Shown: positions 9,009 to 17,634, numbered from the stretch's first letter. The stretch is DNA of 64,000 bases from Streptomyces longwoodensis (GCF_001514125.1 NZ_KQ948551.1:147291-211290), one strand, 5' to 3'. Program-made: numbers and translations. Notes: generated by a model not told the origin, from the letters alone.

Positions 9009-11072
9009 GTGGCGAATGCGGAGCACAGCGGGCGACCGGCGGGTGCCTTCGGGGCGACAGCCGTCGGCGCGACCAGGGCGCGGTTGCACGCGGCCCGCCT
9101 CGGACTGTGGGCGGTCGCGGCGGTCCTCGCCGTACGGCAGGTGGCCGTCGTCCTGAGCACCCCGCGCGGCGAGCGCCTGACGGACCTGGAGACCTGGGTC
9201 GGGCAGAACGGCGTCCTGCACGTCAAGGGCTCGCTCTACGACTCCACCCGGTTCACCGGCACGCCGTTCGGCGGTCTCGTCCTCAAGCCCCTCACCCGGG
9301 CCGCGGAGCAGGCCCTCGGCTGGGGCTGGACCTTCGGCTCGCTGCTGCTGGTCGTCGCCCTCGGCCTGGTGGCCGCCCGCGCGCTGCCCGAGCCGGTCAC
9401 CCGGCGGGCGTCGCTGCTGGCCGCGCCGGTAGCGATCAGCCTGCTGATGCTGTCCCTGCCGGTGCGCAACGCGCTCTGGCTCGGGCAGACGAGCATCCTG
9501 CCGGTGCTGCTGGTGCTGTGCGGCTGCTTCGTGGCCCGGGGCGAGCGCACCAGCGGGGTGCTGATCGGCGTGGCGGCGGCGCTCCAGCCGACGGTCCTGC
9601 TGTTCGCGCCGCTGCTGTGGTTCACCGGCCGGCGCCGGGCGGCGCTGTCCACCGGCCTGACGTTCCTGGCCTGCACGCTGCTCGCCTGGGCCGCCATGCC
9701 GCACGACTCGTACACCTACTGGGTGCACCACATGGCGGGCACGGGCCTCGGCGGCAAGGCCGACGACCTCGCCAACCAGTCCCTGCACGGCGCCCTGCTG
9801 CGCCTCGGCCTGTCCGGACCGCTGGAGATCGGCCTGTTCCTCGCGCTGGGCGCGGCGGTGGCGGTCCTCGGCGTGCGCCGCGCGGTGCGCTACGCGCGCG
9901 ACGGGCAGCTGCTGCTCGCGGTGGCGATCACCGGCTGCGCGGCGATCGCGGTGTCCCCGACGACCTGGCAGCACCAGCTGCTGTGGGTGCTGCTCGCGGT
10001 CGTCGGCCGGGTCGGCCGGCGCGCCTCGGACCGGCTGGTGTGGCCGGTGGCGGTCGTGCTGGTGATGACGCTGCCGGCGCGGATGATGCTGCCGAACATG
10101 GCGGCGCTGTACCCGCTGCGCGACAACGTCGTGCTGCTCGCCGCGCTGGCCGCCGCCACCGTGGTGCCGTTCCTGTCGCGGACCTCGCCGTACTTCTACC
10201 GCCCGGTCCCGACCGAGTACGCCGAGCAGCCCCCGGCGCGCTGGCGCCGCGTCCCGCTGGTGCCGTTCCTGCGGCGGGTGCTGACCCGGCCGAACCTGCT
10301 GCTGGAGCTGCTGCTGATCCGCGTCACGTACGCGGCCTACCAGCAGGTGCGGCTGGCGGCGACCGGCGGCACCAACTCGGGCGGCCGGGCGCGGGCCGAG
10401 GCCCACGGGCACCAGGTCCTCGACATCGAGCGGTTCCTGCACATCGACGTCGAGCACTGGGCGAACCACGCGGTCGTCAAGGTCGACTGGCTGCGCAACT
10501 TCTTCGACTTCTACTACGAGTCGTTCCACTTCGTGGTGCCGCTGTCGGTCCTCGCACTGCTGTACTGGCGCCGCCCGGTCGACTACCGCTGGGCCCGCTC
10601 GGCGCTCGGCTTCGCCACGCTGCTCGCCCTCGTCGGCTTCTGGCTCTACCCGCTGGCCCCGCCGCGCCTGATGCCGCACCTCGGCATCATCGACACCGTC
10701 CACGGCGTGCAGGACTTCTCCCAGCCCGACTACGGCACGCTGACCGCCCTGACCAACCAGTACGCCGCGATGCCGTCCCTGCACTTCGGCTGGTCGCTGT
10801 GGTGCGGCCTGGTCATCGCGATCGTGGCGCCCAAGTGGTGGATGAAGGCCCTCGGCCTGCTGCACCCGCTGTTCACGGTCTCGGCGATCGTGGCGACCGG
10901 CAACCACTGGGTGCTGGACGCGGTGGGCGGCGCGGTCGTGGTCGTCGCGGGCTTCGCCCTCACCTACGCACTCCAGGGCCCCCGGGGCCGCATGACGAGC
11001 ACCACGGCGGCACGCGAGGAGGACGCCCCCCGCCCCCTGGAACCGGAGCGGGAACGCGCCGCGGGGGCGTGA
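9009..11072 (+). CDS. Membrane GT87-like glycosyltransferase fused to PAP2-type domain
   Basis: The product (687 aa) joins two integral membrane modules. Residues about 30-390 have many transmembrane helices with the DUF2029/GT87 pattern, a family of polyprenol-sugar-dependent mannosyltransferases. Residues about 430-665 match the PAP2/inositol-phosphotransferase type, with the active-site motifs AAMPSLHFGWS and TGNHWVLDAVGG (Ser-x-His and His-x-x-x-Asp). It probably works on the outer face of the membrane in assembly or recycling of a lipid-linked envelope glycan. The GTG at 9009 follows GGGAGG with 10-base spacing. The acidic-basic tail after residue 665 looks cytoplasmic. Confidence 0.85.
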   Translation: MANAEHSGRPAGAFGATAVGATRARLHAARLGLWAVAAVLAVRQVAVVLSTPRGERLTDLETWVGQNGVLHVKGSLYDSTRFTGTPFGGLVLKPLTRAAEQALGWGWTFGSLLLVVALGLVAARALPEPVTRRASLLAAPVAISLLMLSLPVRNALWLGQTSILPVLLVLCGCFVARGERTSGVLIGVAAALQPTVLLFAPLLWFTGRRRAALSTGLTFLACTLLAWAAMPHDSYTYWVHHMAGTGLGGKADDLANQSLHGALLRLGLSGPLEIGLFLALGAAVAVLGVRRAVRYARDGQLLLAVAITGCAAIAVSPTTWQHQLLWVLLAVVGRVGRRASDRLVWPVAVVLVMTLPARMMLPNMAALYPLRDNVVLLAALAAATVVPFLSRTSPYFYRPVPTEYAEQPPARWRRVPLVPFLRRVLTRPNLLLELLLIRVTYAAYQQVRLAATGGTNSGGRARAEAHGHQVLDIERFLHIDVEHWANHAVVKVDWLRNFFDFYYESFHFVVPLSVLALLYWRRPVDYRWARSALGFATLLALVGFWLYPLAPPRLMPHLGIIDTVHGVQDFSQPDYGTLTALTNQYAAMPSLHFGWSLWCGLVIAIVAPKWWMKALGLLHPLFTVSAIVATGNHWVLDAVGGAVVVVAGFALTYALQGPRGRMTSTTAAREEDAPRPLEPERERAAGA

Positions 11073-11160
11073 GGGCGGCGTGCCCCGAGGGCTGTGACAC
11101 CGGGGGCACGGTGCGGGCTTGGACTACGTCGGACGGGCGAGCGGGTGCTGCACCTGCGGT

Positions 11161-12192
11161 TCAGGGTGCGTCGCTGACCGTCGCCGGTCCGGGCGGTCCG
11201 GACCGGCCGGTGCCGCGCGCAGGGGAGGTGGCGGCGGCGTACCGGGCGGCCAGGGCGGTGAACGCCTCGGCTAGTTCCGGGGGGCCTATCACCTCCATGG
11301 CCGCTTCGAAGCGGCCGAACGACGCCGCGAGCGCCCCCCACGACCAGGAGCCGGCGGTGAGGGTGCACGTGTGGTCGTCGACGGCCTCGGCGGTGCCGTC
11401 CCCGGCGAACGGGAGGACCTCCCGCACCGGCAGGTGGAGGAGCACCGTTCCCCGGCAGGGCCAGGCGCCGGTGTCCGAGCCCTTGAACCGTGCGGAGACG
11501 AACCCGGCGACGTCGCCCCCGGGGACCGGGCGGCGGGTGAACCGGGGGCCGTTGGGGATGCGCGGACGGATGCGTCGCGCGCTGAAGAGCCGCCAGTCGT
11601 CGCGGTCGAGGTCCCACCCGACGAGGTACCACCTGCCGTACGAGGTGACGAGGTGGTGCGGCTCCACGCGGCGGGCCGGCCCGGCGGGGGCGGCGGCTCC
11701 CCCGTCCCGGGGCAGGTGGTCGAAGCGGAGGACCTCCCTGTCGCGGATCGCGTCGGCGAGGGTGACCAGCACGTCCGGGGACACGTCCACGGGAACGGTG
11801 TCCCCGGCGCGACCGACGGCCGTGACGTCGAGCGCGTCGAGGCGGTGGCGCAGTCGTGCGGGCACCACTTGGCGGATGGTGGCGAGGGCGCGGACGGCGG
11901 CTTCCGCGATGTCGGCGCCGAGGGCCGGTGCCGCCTGGAGCGCGAGGGCCACGGCGACGGTCTGGTCGTCGTCGAACAGGAGGGGTGGCAGCTCGCTGCC
12001 GGCCTCGAGCCGGTACCCGCCGTCGGGCCCCATGGTGGCCCGGATGCGGTACCCCATCTCCCGCAACCGCTCGATGTCCCGGCGCACGGTGCGGTCGCTG
12101 ACGTCCAGCCGGGAGGCCAACGCCGCTCCCGGCCACTCCTGCCGCATCTGCAACAGCGAGAGCAGGCTCAGCAGCCGGGCGGTCGTCGTCAT
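11161..12192 (-). CDS. WYL-domain transcriptional regulator (YafY/PafC type)
   Basis: The N-terminal HTH_11 helix-turn-helix spans residues about 5-60 (LASRLDVSDRTVRRDIERLREMGYRI), followed by a GYRLEAG wing and the WYL ligand-binding domain (about 130-210; the WYL motif reads RWYLVGWDLDRDDWRLF). WYL regulators sense nucleic acids or small ligands. The first ATG with the DNA-binding domain is at 12192; a GTG three codons upstream (12201) is an alternative. It is divergent from a VOC protein gene 98 bases away, the usual arrangement in which the regulator controls its neighbour. Confidence 0.88.
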   Translation of the reverse strand: MTTTARLLSLLSLLQMRQEWPGAALASRLDVSDRTVRRDIERLREMGYRIRATMGPDGGYRLEAGSELPPLLFDDDQTVAVALALQAAPALGADIAEAAVRALATIRQVVPARLRHRLDALDVTAVGRAGDTVPVDVSPDVLVTLADAIRDREVLRFDHLPRDGGAAAPAGPARRVEPHHLVTSYGRWYLVGWDLDRDDWRLFSARRIRPRIPNGPRFTRRPVPGGDVAGFVSARFKGSDTGAWPCRGTVLLHLPVREVLPFAGDGTAEAVDDHTCTLTAGSWSWGALAASFGRFEAAMEVIGPPELAEAFTALAARYAAATSPARGTGRSGPPGPATVSDAP

Positions 12193-12290
12193 GTTCCGCA
12201 CGCTAGCGAAGGTCCAGGACAGGAACTGACCTACACGGGCGGGAGGGTGGTCGCACCGGCCAGCAGGGCCGCCTGCCTCCAGGAGTGACG

Positions 12291-12743
12291 ATGACCATCC
12301 AGACCACCACCCACCTGAACTTCCGCGGTGACGCCCGCCAGGCGCTGGAGTTCTACCGGTCCGTGTTCGGCGGACACCTCGTGCTCACCACCTACGCCGA
12401 CTTCGGCATGCCCGCCGACGTTCCCGGTGCGGACAAGGTCGTCTTCGGACTCGTCGCCTCGGACGGCGGCTTCCGCGTCATGGGGTACGACGTCCCCGGA
12501 CTGACCGGGGGAGGCCTCGCCGGCGGCGGTTCGACCCGCCGCGAGAACAACACCACCCTCACCGACCAGGCGCTGTTCGTGTCGGTCGGGTCGGACAGCC
12601 TGGAGGAGCTCCGGAGCCACTGGGAGGCACTGTCGCCCGGCGCGACCGTGGTCGAGCCGCTGGCCGCCTCGGCGTGGAGTGCGGGCTTCGGGATGCTCAC
12701 CGACCGCTTCGGTGTCACCTGGAGCTTCAGCGTCGCGTCGTGA
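12291..12743 (+). CDS. VOC family protein (PhnB-like)
   Basis: This 150-residue protein is a PhnB/YjdN-like member of the vicinal-oxygen-chelate superfamily: HLNFRGDARQALEFYRSVFGG opens the fold and the paired betaalphabeta-beta-beta modules end with GMLTDRFGVTWSFSV. Enzymatic roles differ widely within this family, and PhnB-like proteins mostly lack a known reaction. The ATG at 12291 is preferred over the GTG at 12285 because AGGAG at 12281-12285 overlaps the latter. It is probably under the control of the divergent WYL regulator. The gene overlaps the converging hydrolase by 17 bases. Confidence 0.85.
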   Translation: MTIQTTTHLNFRGDARQALEFYRSVFGGHLVLTTYADFGMPADVPGADKVVFGLVASDGGFRVMGYDVPGLTGGGLAGGGSTRRENNTTLTDQALFVSVGSDSLEELRSHWEALSPGATVVEPLAASAWSAGFGMLTDRFGVTWSFSVAS

Positions 12744-13629
12744 GGCCCAGGCGGGTCCTGAGGAAGCGGGCGGCGCGGTCGAGTGCGGCGTCCGCCTCGT
12801 CGAGGCGGCCGTAGTGGTGCTGGAAGACGTGGGGGAGGCCGGGCCCGACCTCCAGCGTGACCTCGACGTCGTCCGCGCCCGCCCGGCCGGCCAGCCGGAC
12901 CGCATCGTCGAGCAGCACCTCGTTCGCCCCGGCCTGCACGAGGAGCGGGGGCAGGCCGGTGAGGTCGGCGAACAGCGGGCTGGCCAGGGGGTGTGCCGGA
13001 TCGGTCGTGCCGAGGTAGAGGTCGGCGTAGTCGCGCAGGTCGGCTTCGACGAACAGCGGGTCGGCGTCCTCCTTGGAGCGGATGCTCCCGCCGGTGAGGG
13101 TGAGGTCCACCCAGGGGGAGAAGAGGACCACGGCGGCTGGCTGCGGCAGCCCCGCGTCCCGGGCCGCGAGCAGGGTGGCGATGCTCAGGCCGCCCCCGGC
13201 GGAGTCACCGGCCAGCACGAGGTCGCGCGGGTCGGTGTCCACCAGTAGCTCGCGGTAGGCCGCGAGCCCGTCGTCGACGGCCGCGGGGAAGGGGTGTTCG
13301 GGCGCCAAACGGTAGTCCACCGACACCGTCCGCAGTTCGGCGCGGCGGGCCAGTTCACCCACCAGGCCCGCATGGGTGTCCGGCGAGCCGACGACGTATC
13401 CGCCGCCGTGCAGGTAGAGCAGCCGGCCGCGGCCGGAGGCGGCGGCCGGCTCCAGCTCCAGGGCCGGCCGGCCGCCCAGGACGGTCCCGCGGGTGACCAC
13501 GCCCTCCGTCGCGGGCCGGCCGACGGCCGCGGCGAAGCCGCTGCGCTGCTCTTCGGGAGTGGGCCGCGTCTCGCTGCGCGGGGCGGAACGGAGCAGGGCG
13601 TCGAGTGCGTCACGCTGCTGTCGGGACAT
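12727..13629 (-). CDS. Alpha/beta hydrolase of the hormone-sensitive lipase family
   Basis: The product (300 aa) has the HSL-family signatures: the oxyanion motif HGGGYVVGS, the nucleophile elbow GDSAGGGLS, the acid region with QAGANEVLLDD and the catalytic histidine in GLPHVFQH. These enzymes hydrolyse acyl esters of short to medium chains. There is no signal peptide, so it is cytoplasmic. The ATG at 13629 lies 109 bases from the divergent marR gene, and three palindromes in that gap suggest that MarR represses both genes. Confidence 0.9.
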   Translation of the reverse strand: MSRQQRDALDALLRSAPRSETRPTPEEQRSGFAAAVGRPATEGVVTRGTVLGGRPALELEPAAASGRGRLLYLHGGGYVVGSPDTHAGLVGELARRAELRTVSVDYRLAPEHPFPAAVDDGLAAYRELLVDTDPRDLVLAGDSAGGGLSIATLLAARDAGLPQPAAVVLFSPWVDLTLTGGSIRSKEDADPLFVEADLRDYADLYLGTTDPAHPLASPLFADLTGLPPLLVQAGANEVLLDDAVRLAGRAGADDVEVTLEVGPGLPHVFQHHYGRLDEADAALDRAARFLRTRLGLTTRR

Positions 13630-13657
13630 GTCGGCCTCCGTGGGTCGGGGTGGGAGG

Positions 13658-13726
13658 ATGGATTCCGAGGAATCCATCTGTCCGAGCCCAACCGGATTCC
13701 GAGGAAAATGATTCCTGGGAATCCAT
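13658..13726. promoter_or_regulatory. Three operator-like palindromes in the hydrolase/marR divergon
   Basis: Site 1 (13658-13677) is ATGGATTCC-GA-GGAATCCAT, a perfect 9-bp inverted repeat with a 2-base centre. Site 2 (13694-13707) is the partial copy GGATTCC-GA-GGAA. Site 3 (13708-13726) is ATGATTCC-TG-GGAATCCAT, one base shorter. The length and symmetry suit a MarR dimer, and the sites fill the gap between the two start codons. Site centres are 34 and 15 bases apart. Binding is inferred. Confidence 0.8.
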
Positions 13727-13737
13727 TGGAGTGTGCC

Positions 13738-14184
13738 GTGACCCACGTCACCCCCGTCTTCACCGACCTCGTCCGCGTCGAGACCAGGCTGTACAACGCG
13801 GTGAGCGCCCGCCTGCGCGCGGAACAGGGACTCGGGCTCGGTCAGTTCGAGTTCCTGGAGATCGTCGACCGCGTGCCGGGGTGCCGCGTGCTCGACATCG
13901 CCGGGGAGCTGGCGATCACGGTGGGGGCGGTCAGCAAGGCGGTCGACCGGCTGGTGGCGGCCGGGTGGTGCGAGCGGGTCGCGCACCCGCAGGACCGCCG
14001 CTCGTCCGTCCTGCGCCTCACGCCCGAGGGCGAGGAGCGGCTGGCCGCCTCCCGCCCCGTCGTCGAGAGTGCACTCCTCTCGCTGACCTCGGCGGTCTCC
14101 CCCGACGACCTGGCGCGCGTCGCCTCAGTCCTGGTCACCCTGCGCGCGGCCCTCGAAGCCGGCTCCCACGGCCGGCCGGGCTGA
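13738..14184 (+). CDS. MarR family transcriptional regulator
   Basis: The 148-residue protein contains the MarR winged helix: LGQFEFLEIVDRVPGCRVLDIA, the recognition helix ITVGAVSKAVDRLVAAGW, and the wing CERVAHPQDRRSSVLRLTPEGE with its D-x-R signature. MarR proteins usually repress a neighbouring operon and themselves until a small ligand binds. The GTG at 13738 sits 12 bases after operator-like site 3, which supports autoregulation. The ligand may be a substrate or product of the divergent HSL-type hydrolase. The 3' end overlaps the acyltransferase remnant. Confidence 0.9.
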   Translation: MTHVTPVFTDLVRVETRLYNAVSARLRAEQGLGLGQFEFLEIVDRVPGCRVLDIAGELAITVGAVSKAVDRLVAAGWCERVAHPQDRRSSVLRLTPEGEERLAASRPVVESALLSLTSAVSPDDLARVASVLVTLRAALEAGSHGRPG

Positions 14185-15286
14185 GGGGGCAGGTCCCGCG
14201 GACGGCGCCGTCCCGGACGACGGACGCGGTCGGGGCCGGGTCCCCGCACGACGTGTCGTGCCCCGCAGACGGCGTTCGGCGGGCCGTTCCACGCCGACGT
14301 AGGCGAGGGCCGCCGCGGTGAGGCTGACCGCCAGCAGGGCCGACCAGGCCAGCAGGGTCTCCCGGCCCGGGGCCGGCTTGCCCCACTGGCGGAGGGCGGC
14401 CCGGATCACGATCTCGTGGACCAGGTACCAGGCGAACGACCAGCGACCGAGACGGATCATCCAGGTGCCGGTCAGTCCGGTGCGCCGGCCGTCCAGGTCG
14501 GCGCGGGCCGCCGCGCAGATCAGCGCCGCGTACAGGGGCGCCGACAGCCACTGCGAGGCGGTGTAGGGGCCGTACCAGACGGCGTCCGGGACCGCGTGGT
14601 GCCAGGGGACCAGGACCAGGTGCCAGGCGACGACCAGGGCGACGGCCGGCCACAGGCCGACGCGGGGCCGCCACCCCCGCTTCAGGGCGAGGCCCGCCAG
14701 GACGCCCAGCACGAACTGCAGCGAACGGCTCAGCGGCAGGTAGTCCAGCGCCCAGGCCCGGGTCGTCGGGTCCAGCCCGGACAGCGCGGGCCACAGCACC
14801 AGGGCGGCCACCGTGAGGGCCGCCGCCGTCCACGCCCACACCCGTGCGCGCCGCCCGGCGAACAGGGCGAGCAGCGCCGGGAACGTCAGGTAGAACCACG
14901 CCTCGTCGCTCAGCGACCAGGCCGCCGGGTTGCCGCCCGTGAACACGACCGGGTCGGGCGACCAGGCGTGCACCAGCAGCAGCGTCGCGGCCACCGCCGC
15001 CGCCGGCACCGGGCGGCCCATCCAGGCCGTGTCTTTCGGATCAGCCCGACTCGGATCGGCGGTGCCGTATCGGTGCCGGTGAGCCCCGCGGCCCAGGGCT
15101 GATCCGAAAGACACGGCCTAGGCCCAGACGGCCACCGACGCCGCCACGCTCACCGCGAGCAGCGGCCAGATCCGGGCGAACCGGCGCCGCAGGAACACCC
15201 GCGCCGGGACGCCCGCTCCGTCGTAGGTCCAGGCGAGGACGACGTCCGACAGCACGAAGAAGAACGTCCCGGCGGTTCCTCCGGGG
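14125..15286 (-). pseudogene. Acyltransferase 3 family gene, 5'-truncated and interrupted
   Basis: The lower part (14125-15021) encodes a multi-helix membrane protein of the acyltransferase_3 family (SLSDEAWFYLTFPALLALF, FAWYLVHEIVI, YVGVERPAERRLR). The upper part (15121-15284) encodes the preceding family segment GTFFFVLSDVVLAWTY ... RRRFARIWPLLAVSV. Between them lies a 96-base insert that keeps the frame (32 codons) but begins with an amber TAG (15118-15120). Removing the insert gives VAVWA-WMGRP, a smooth join. The usual first 60-70 residues, with the catalytic His motif, are absent: the upper part runs directly into the neighbouring ATPase gene. It therefore looks dead. Confidence 0.82.
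15024..15119. mobile_element. Miniature inverted-repeat element (MITE-like), 96 bp
   Basis: Perfect 24-bp terminal inverted repeats (15024-15047 and 15096-15119; AGGCCGTGTCTTTCGGATCA at the outer end) enclose a 48-bp core with no coding capacity. The element interrupts the acyltransferase pseudogene. Short copies without a transposase are typical of MITEs moved by an IS in trans. The ends resemble those of the element at 42784-42949 (AGG..GTGTCT..C.GATCAG). A target duplication is ambiguous; GGCC flanks both sides on the gene strand. Confidence 0.8.
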
Positions 15287-15709
15287 TCAGTCCGGGTGGC
15301 CCCACTCGCACCACACCGTCTTGCCGCCGCCGGGCTCCGGCGCCACCCCCCACTTGTCCACCAGCGACTCCAGCAGGAGCAGCCCCCGCCCGGACTCCGC
15401 CTCCGGGTCCGCGGTCAGCGCCACCGGCGGCAGCGGCGGCGCGTCGTCCGTCGCCTCCACCCGCAGCCCCGTCGGCTGCCGGAGTAACAGCACCGTGCAG
15501 CGGCGGCCCGGCACGTGGCGGTGCACGTTCGTCACCACCTCCGTCAGCGCCAGCTCCACCGCGTCGGTCAGGTGCGCCAACTCCCATTCCGCCAGCAGGG
15601 ACCGCGCGATCCTGCGCAGGTGCCGCGGCGAATGGTCGCCGACCGTGAGGGTCAGGCGGTAGTGCGGCAGGCGCGGCGCCGCCGGCGTCGGGGGAATGTA
15701 TCCGTTCAC
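15287..15709 (-). CDS. ATP-binding regulatory protein (RsbW/SpoIIAB-like kinase fold), TTA-containing
   Basis: The product (140 aa) is a stand-alone GHKL ATPase domain like anti-sigma factors: AVELALTEVVTNVHRHV is the N box, VEATDDAPPLPPV the G1-type D motif, and ESGRGLLLLESLVDKWGV the G2 box, followed by GGKTVWCEW. Such proteins bind or phosphorylate sigma-factor regulators. Codon 75 is TTA (15485-15487), making it a candidate bldA target. It is divergent from the XRE gene, and with the DUF397 gene forms the triad seen in whiJ/abaA-type developmental loci of Streptomyces. The GTG at 15709 is the most likely start; ribosome site is weak. Confidence 0.85.
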   Translation of the reverse strand: MNGYIPPTPAAPRLPHYRLTLTVGDHSPRHLRRIARSLLAEWELAHLTDAVELALTEVVTNVHRHVPGRRCTVLLLRQPTGLRVEATDDAPPLPPVALTADPEAESGRGLLLLESLVDKWGVAPEPGGGKTVWCEWGHPD

Positions 15710-15790
15710 GGGACGAGAGTGCCCTGCGGTGACTACGCTCGGCCACCACGTGAATACAACGCGTTCCCGAGTGGTCGGAAGGGGCCCCGC

Positions 15791-16639
15791 GTGACCCACG
15801 TCAACGTCCTCGATCCCGGCGCCTCCCCGCTCGACTACTACGGGTTCGAGCTGCGGCGCCTGCGCGAGGCCGCCGGGCTGACGCAACGTCAGCTAGGTGA
15901 CATCCTCAACTACACCGGGTCGCTCGTCGGCCAGGTCGAGACGGCCCGCAAGGTGCCCACCCCGGAATTCAGCGAACGGCTGGACGCGGCGCTGGGGACC
16001 GGGGGGTTGTTCTCGCGGCTGGTCGACCTGGTGCTCCGCAGCCAACTCCCGGCCTGGTTCCGGCAGACCGCTGAACTGGAGGCGCGGGCCACGGAGATCT
16101 GCACCTTCCAGACGCACATGGTGCACGGGCTGCTCCAGACCCGGGCCTACGTGCGCGCCGTGCTCAGCGTCCTCGACCACACCGACCTGGACGACCGCAC
16201 CGCCGTCCGGCTGGGCCGACAGCGGATCTTCGAGAAGGAGCAACCACCCGTCTTCTGGATGGTGATCAGCGAGGCCGCCCTGCACCAGGAGATCGGCGGA
16301 CGTGAGGTCATGCGCGAGCAACTGACCCACCTGTTGGCCTTCGAGCACAACCCCCGGATCAATGTCCAGGTGTTGCCTTACGAGGCAGGTGGACACGCAG
16401 GCTTGCAAGGCTCGTTCAACCTCTACCGCTTCACGGGGGATCCCACCATCGTCTACACCGAGGGGTACGGCAGCGGGCATCCGACCGCCAATCCGGACAC
16501 CGTCGGCGACTGCTCGCTCCGTTACGATCATCTCCGGGCCGCCGCTCTTTCCCTCAAGGGCTCGGCGGAGTTGATCCGGCGTGTGATGGAGGAGCGCTAT
16601 GGAGAGCAACGCGATGACGACGGTGATCCAGTGGCGTAA
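15791..16639 (+). CDS. XRE regulator with DUF5753 domain (WhiJ-like)
   Basis: This 282-residue protein has an N-terminal Cro/CI helix-turn-helix (FELRRLREAAGLTQRQLGDIL ... GQVETARKVP) and a large C-terminal DUF5753 domain (about 100-275) with the family stretches LELEAT/ELEARATEICTFQTHMVHGLLQT and LPYEAGGHAGLQGSF. WhiJ-type proteins repress sporulation genes and are relieved by a partner DUF397 protein, which is what the next gene encodes. The GTG at 15791 keeps the usual length. It overlaps the DUF397 gene by 41 bases, so translation is coupled. Confidence 0.92.
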   Translation: MTHVNVLDPGASPLDYYGFELRRLREAAGLTQRQLGDILNYTGSLVGQVETARKVPTPEFSERLDAALGTGGLFSRLVDLVLRSQLPAWFRQTAELEARATEICTFQTHMVHGLLQTRAYVRAVLSVLDHTDLDDRTAVRLGRQRIFEKEQPPVFWMVISEAALHQEIGGREVMREQLTHLLAFEHNPRINVQVLPYEAGGHAGLQGSFNLYRFTGDPTIVYTEGYGSGHPTANPDTVGDCSLRYDHLRAAALSLKGSAELIRRVMEERYGEQRDDDGDPVA

Positions 16640-16808
16640 GTCCAGCTACAGCGGTGACCAGGGCGGTGATTGCGTCGAGATCGCCTCCACCCCCTGCCCC
16701 GCCATCGCCGTCCGGGACTCCAAGAACCCTGCCGGGCCCGTGCTGTCCTTCCGGCCCGGTGCCTTCCAGGAGTTCGTCGCCTGGAGCGGGGACACGGCCG
16801 CCGGCTGA
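16599..16808 (+). CDS. DUF397 small protein
   Basis: This 69-residue protein shows the DUF397 core W-R-K-S-S-Y-S-G-x-Q-G-G-D-C-V-E-I-A, then VRDSKNP and the end F..GAF..FVAW. Such proteins partner with XRE-DUF5753 regulators and are thought to relieve their repression. GGAGG at 16588-16592 sits 6 bases before the ATG at 16599, which decides the start against the internal ATG at 16614. The gene begins inside the upstream regulator gene. Confidence 0.93.
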   Translation: MESNAMTTVIQWRKSSYSGDQGGDCVEIASTPCPAIAVRDSKNPAGPVLSFRPGAFQEFVAWSGDTAAG

Positions 16809-16809
16809 G

Positions 16810-17538
16810 TCACTCCCTGCCGGACGACGTCAGGGCCAGGACCGCCGTCAGCAGCGCCGCGATCAACAGGGGCACGCCCAGGTCGTGGTGGACCACCAGC
16901 CACGCGCCGACCAGCGCCCCCGCGAACATGGCGACCACGGACGCCGTGCGGCGCGGGGAGCGGTGGCCCGAGCCGCCGCCCAGCCGGGAGTCGGAGGCGA
17001 GGCCGGTCAGCGTCATCGTGAGCACGGTGGTGGTGAGGTCGGCGACGCCCAGCTTGCGGACGGTCGCGTTGCGCGCGCCCATCGCGAGAGCGGTGAGCGC
17101 GATGACCGTGTACGTCATCCACGTGGCGTGCGGCGCCGCGAACGCGACCGCCGCCGAGGCGCCCACCAGCAGGGCCTCGGCGGCGAGGACCAGCCGGGTC
17201 CAGGTGCGGCGGGACCGGCCGCCGATCCGGCGCGCGACCCGGCCGCCGACCGCGGCGCCCAGCAGGAAGCAGGCCAGCGAGGCGGCGGTGTGCGACACCG
17301 AGAAGCCGGGGGCGCCCGCGGCGGCGAAGCCGAGGACGACCACGTTGCCGGTCATGTTGGCGGTGAAGACGTGGTGCAGGCCGAGGTAGCTGACGGCGTC
17401 GATGAACCCGCTCACCGTGGTCAGCGCCAGCAGCACCACCACCAGCGGCAGTCCGCGCGCCTCGGGGTCAGGGGCGCCCGCGTCGGGGGCGGAGGGGCCG
17501 GTGTCGGGGCCGGGGGTGTCAGGGGTGTCGCCGCTCAC
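16810..17538 (-). CDS. DUF1275 (YoaK family) membrane protein
   Basis: The product has five to six membrane helices with the DUF1275 signatures TTVSGFIDAVSYLGLHHVFTANMTGN and MGARNATVRKLGVADLTTTVLT. Members are small integral membrane proteins found across bacteria, with no established transport substrate. The GTG at 17538 begins a 22-28 residue acidic, Pro-rich N-terminus before the domain; a GTG at 17601 would add 21 residues and is a possible alternative. It converges with the DUF397 gene, with a one-base gap. Confidence 0.85.
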   Translation of the reverse strand: MSGDTPDTPGPDTGPSAPDAGAPDPEARGLPLVVVLLALTTVSGFIDAVSYLGLHHVFTANMTGNVVVLGFAAAGAPGFSVSHTAASLACFLLGAAVGGRVARRIGGRSRRTWTRLVLAAEALLVGASAAVAFAAPHATWMTYTVIALTALAMGARNATVRKLGVADLTTTVLTMTLTGLASDSRLGGGSGHRSPRRTASVVAMFAGALVGAWLVVHHDLGVPLLIAALLTAVLALTSSGRE

Positions 17539-17634
17539 CGTCCCAGTGGACCACGCGGGCGGGGCGGGAACGCCGAAGGCGGCGACCCCGGGTGGGGTCA
17601 CCGCCGTTCAGCTGTCGGACGAGGGAGGCGCGGC

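Noticed and set aside
8948..12229. 1093-codon plus-strand frame across the GT87/PAP2 and WYL genes
   Set aside because: The sequence is Arg/Pro/Ala-rich without domains and overlaps two strongly supported genes.
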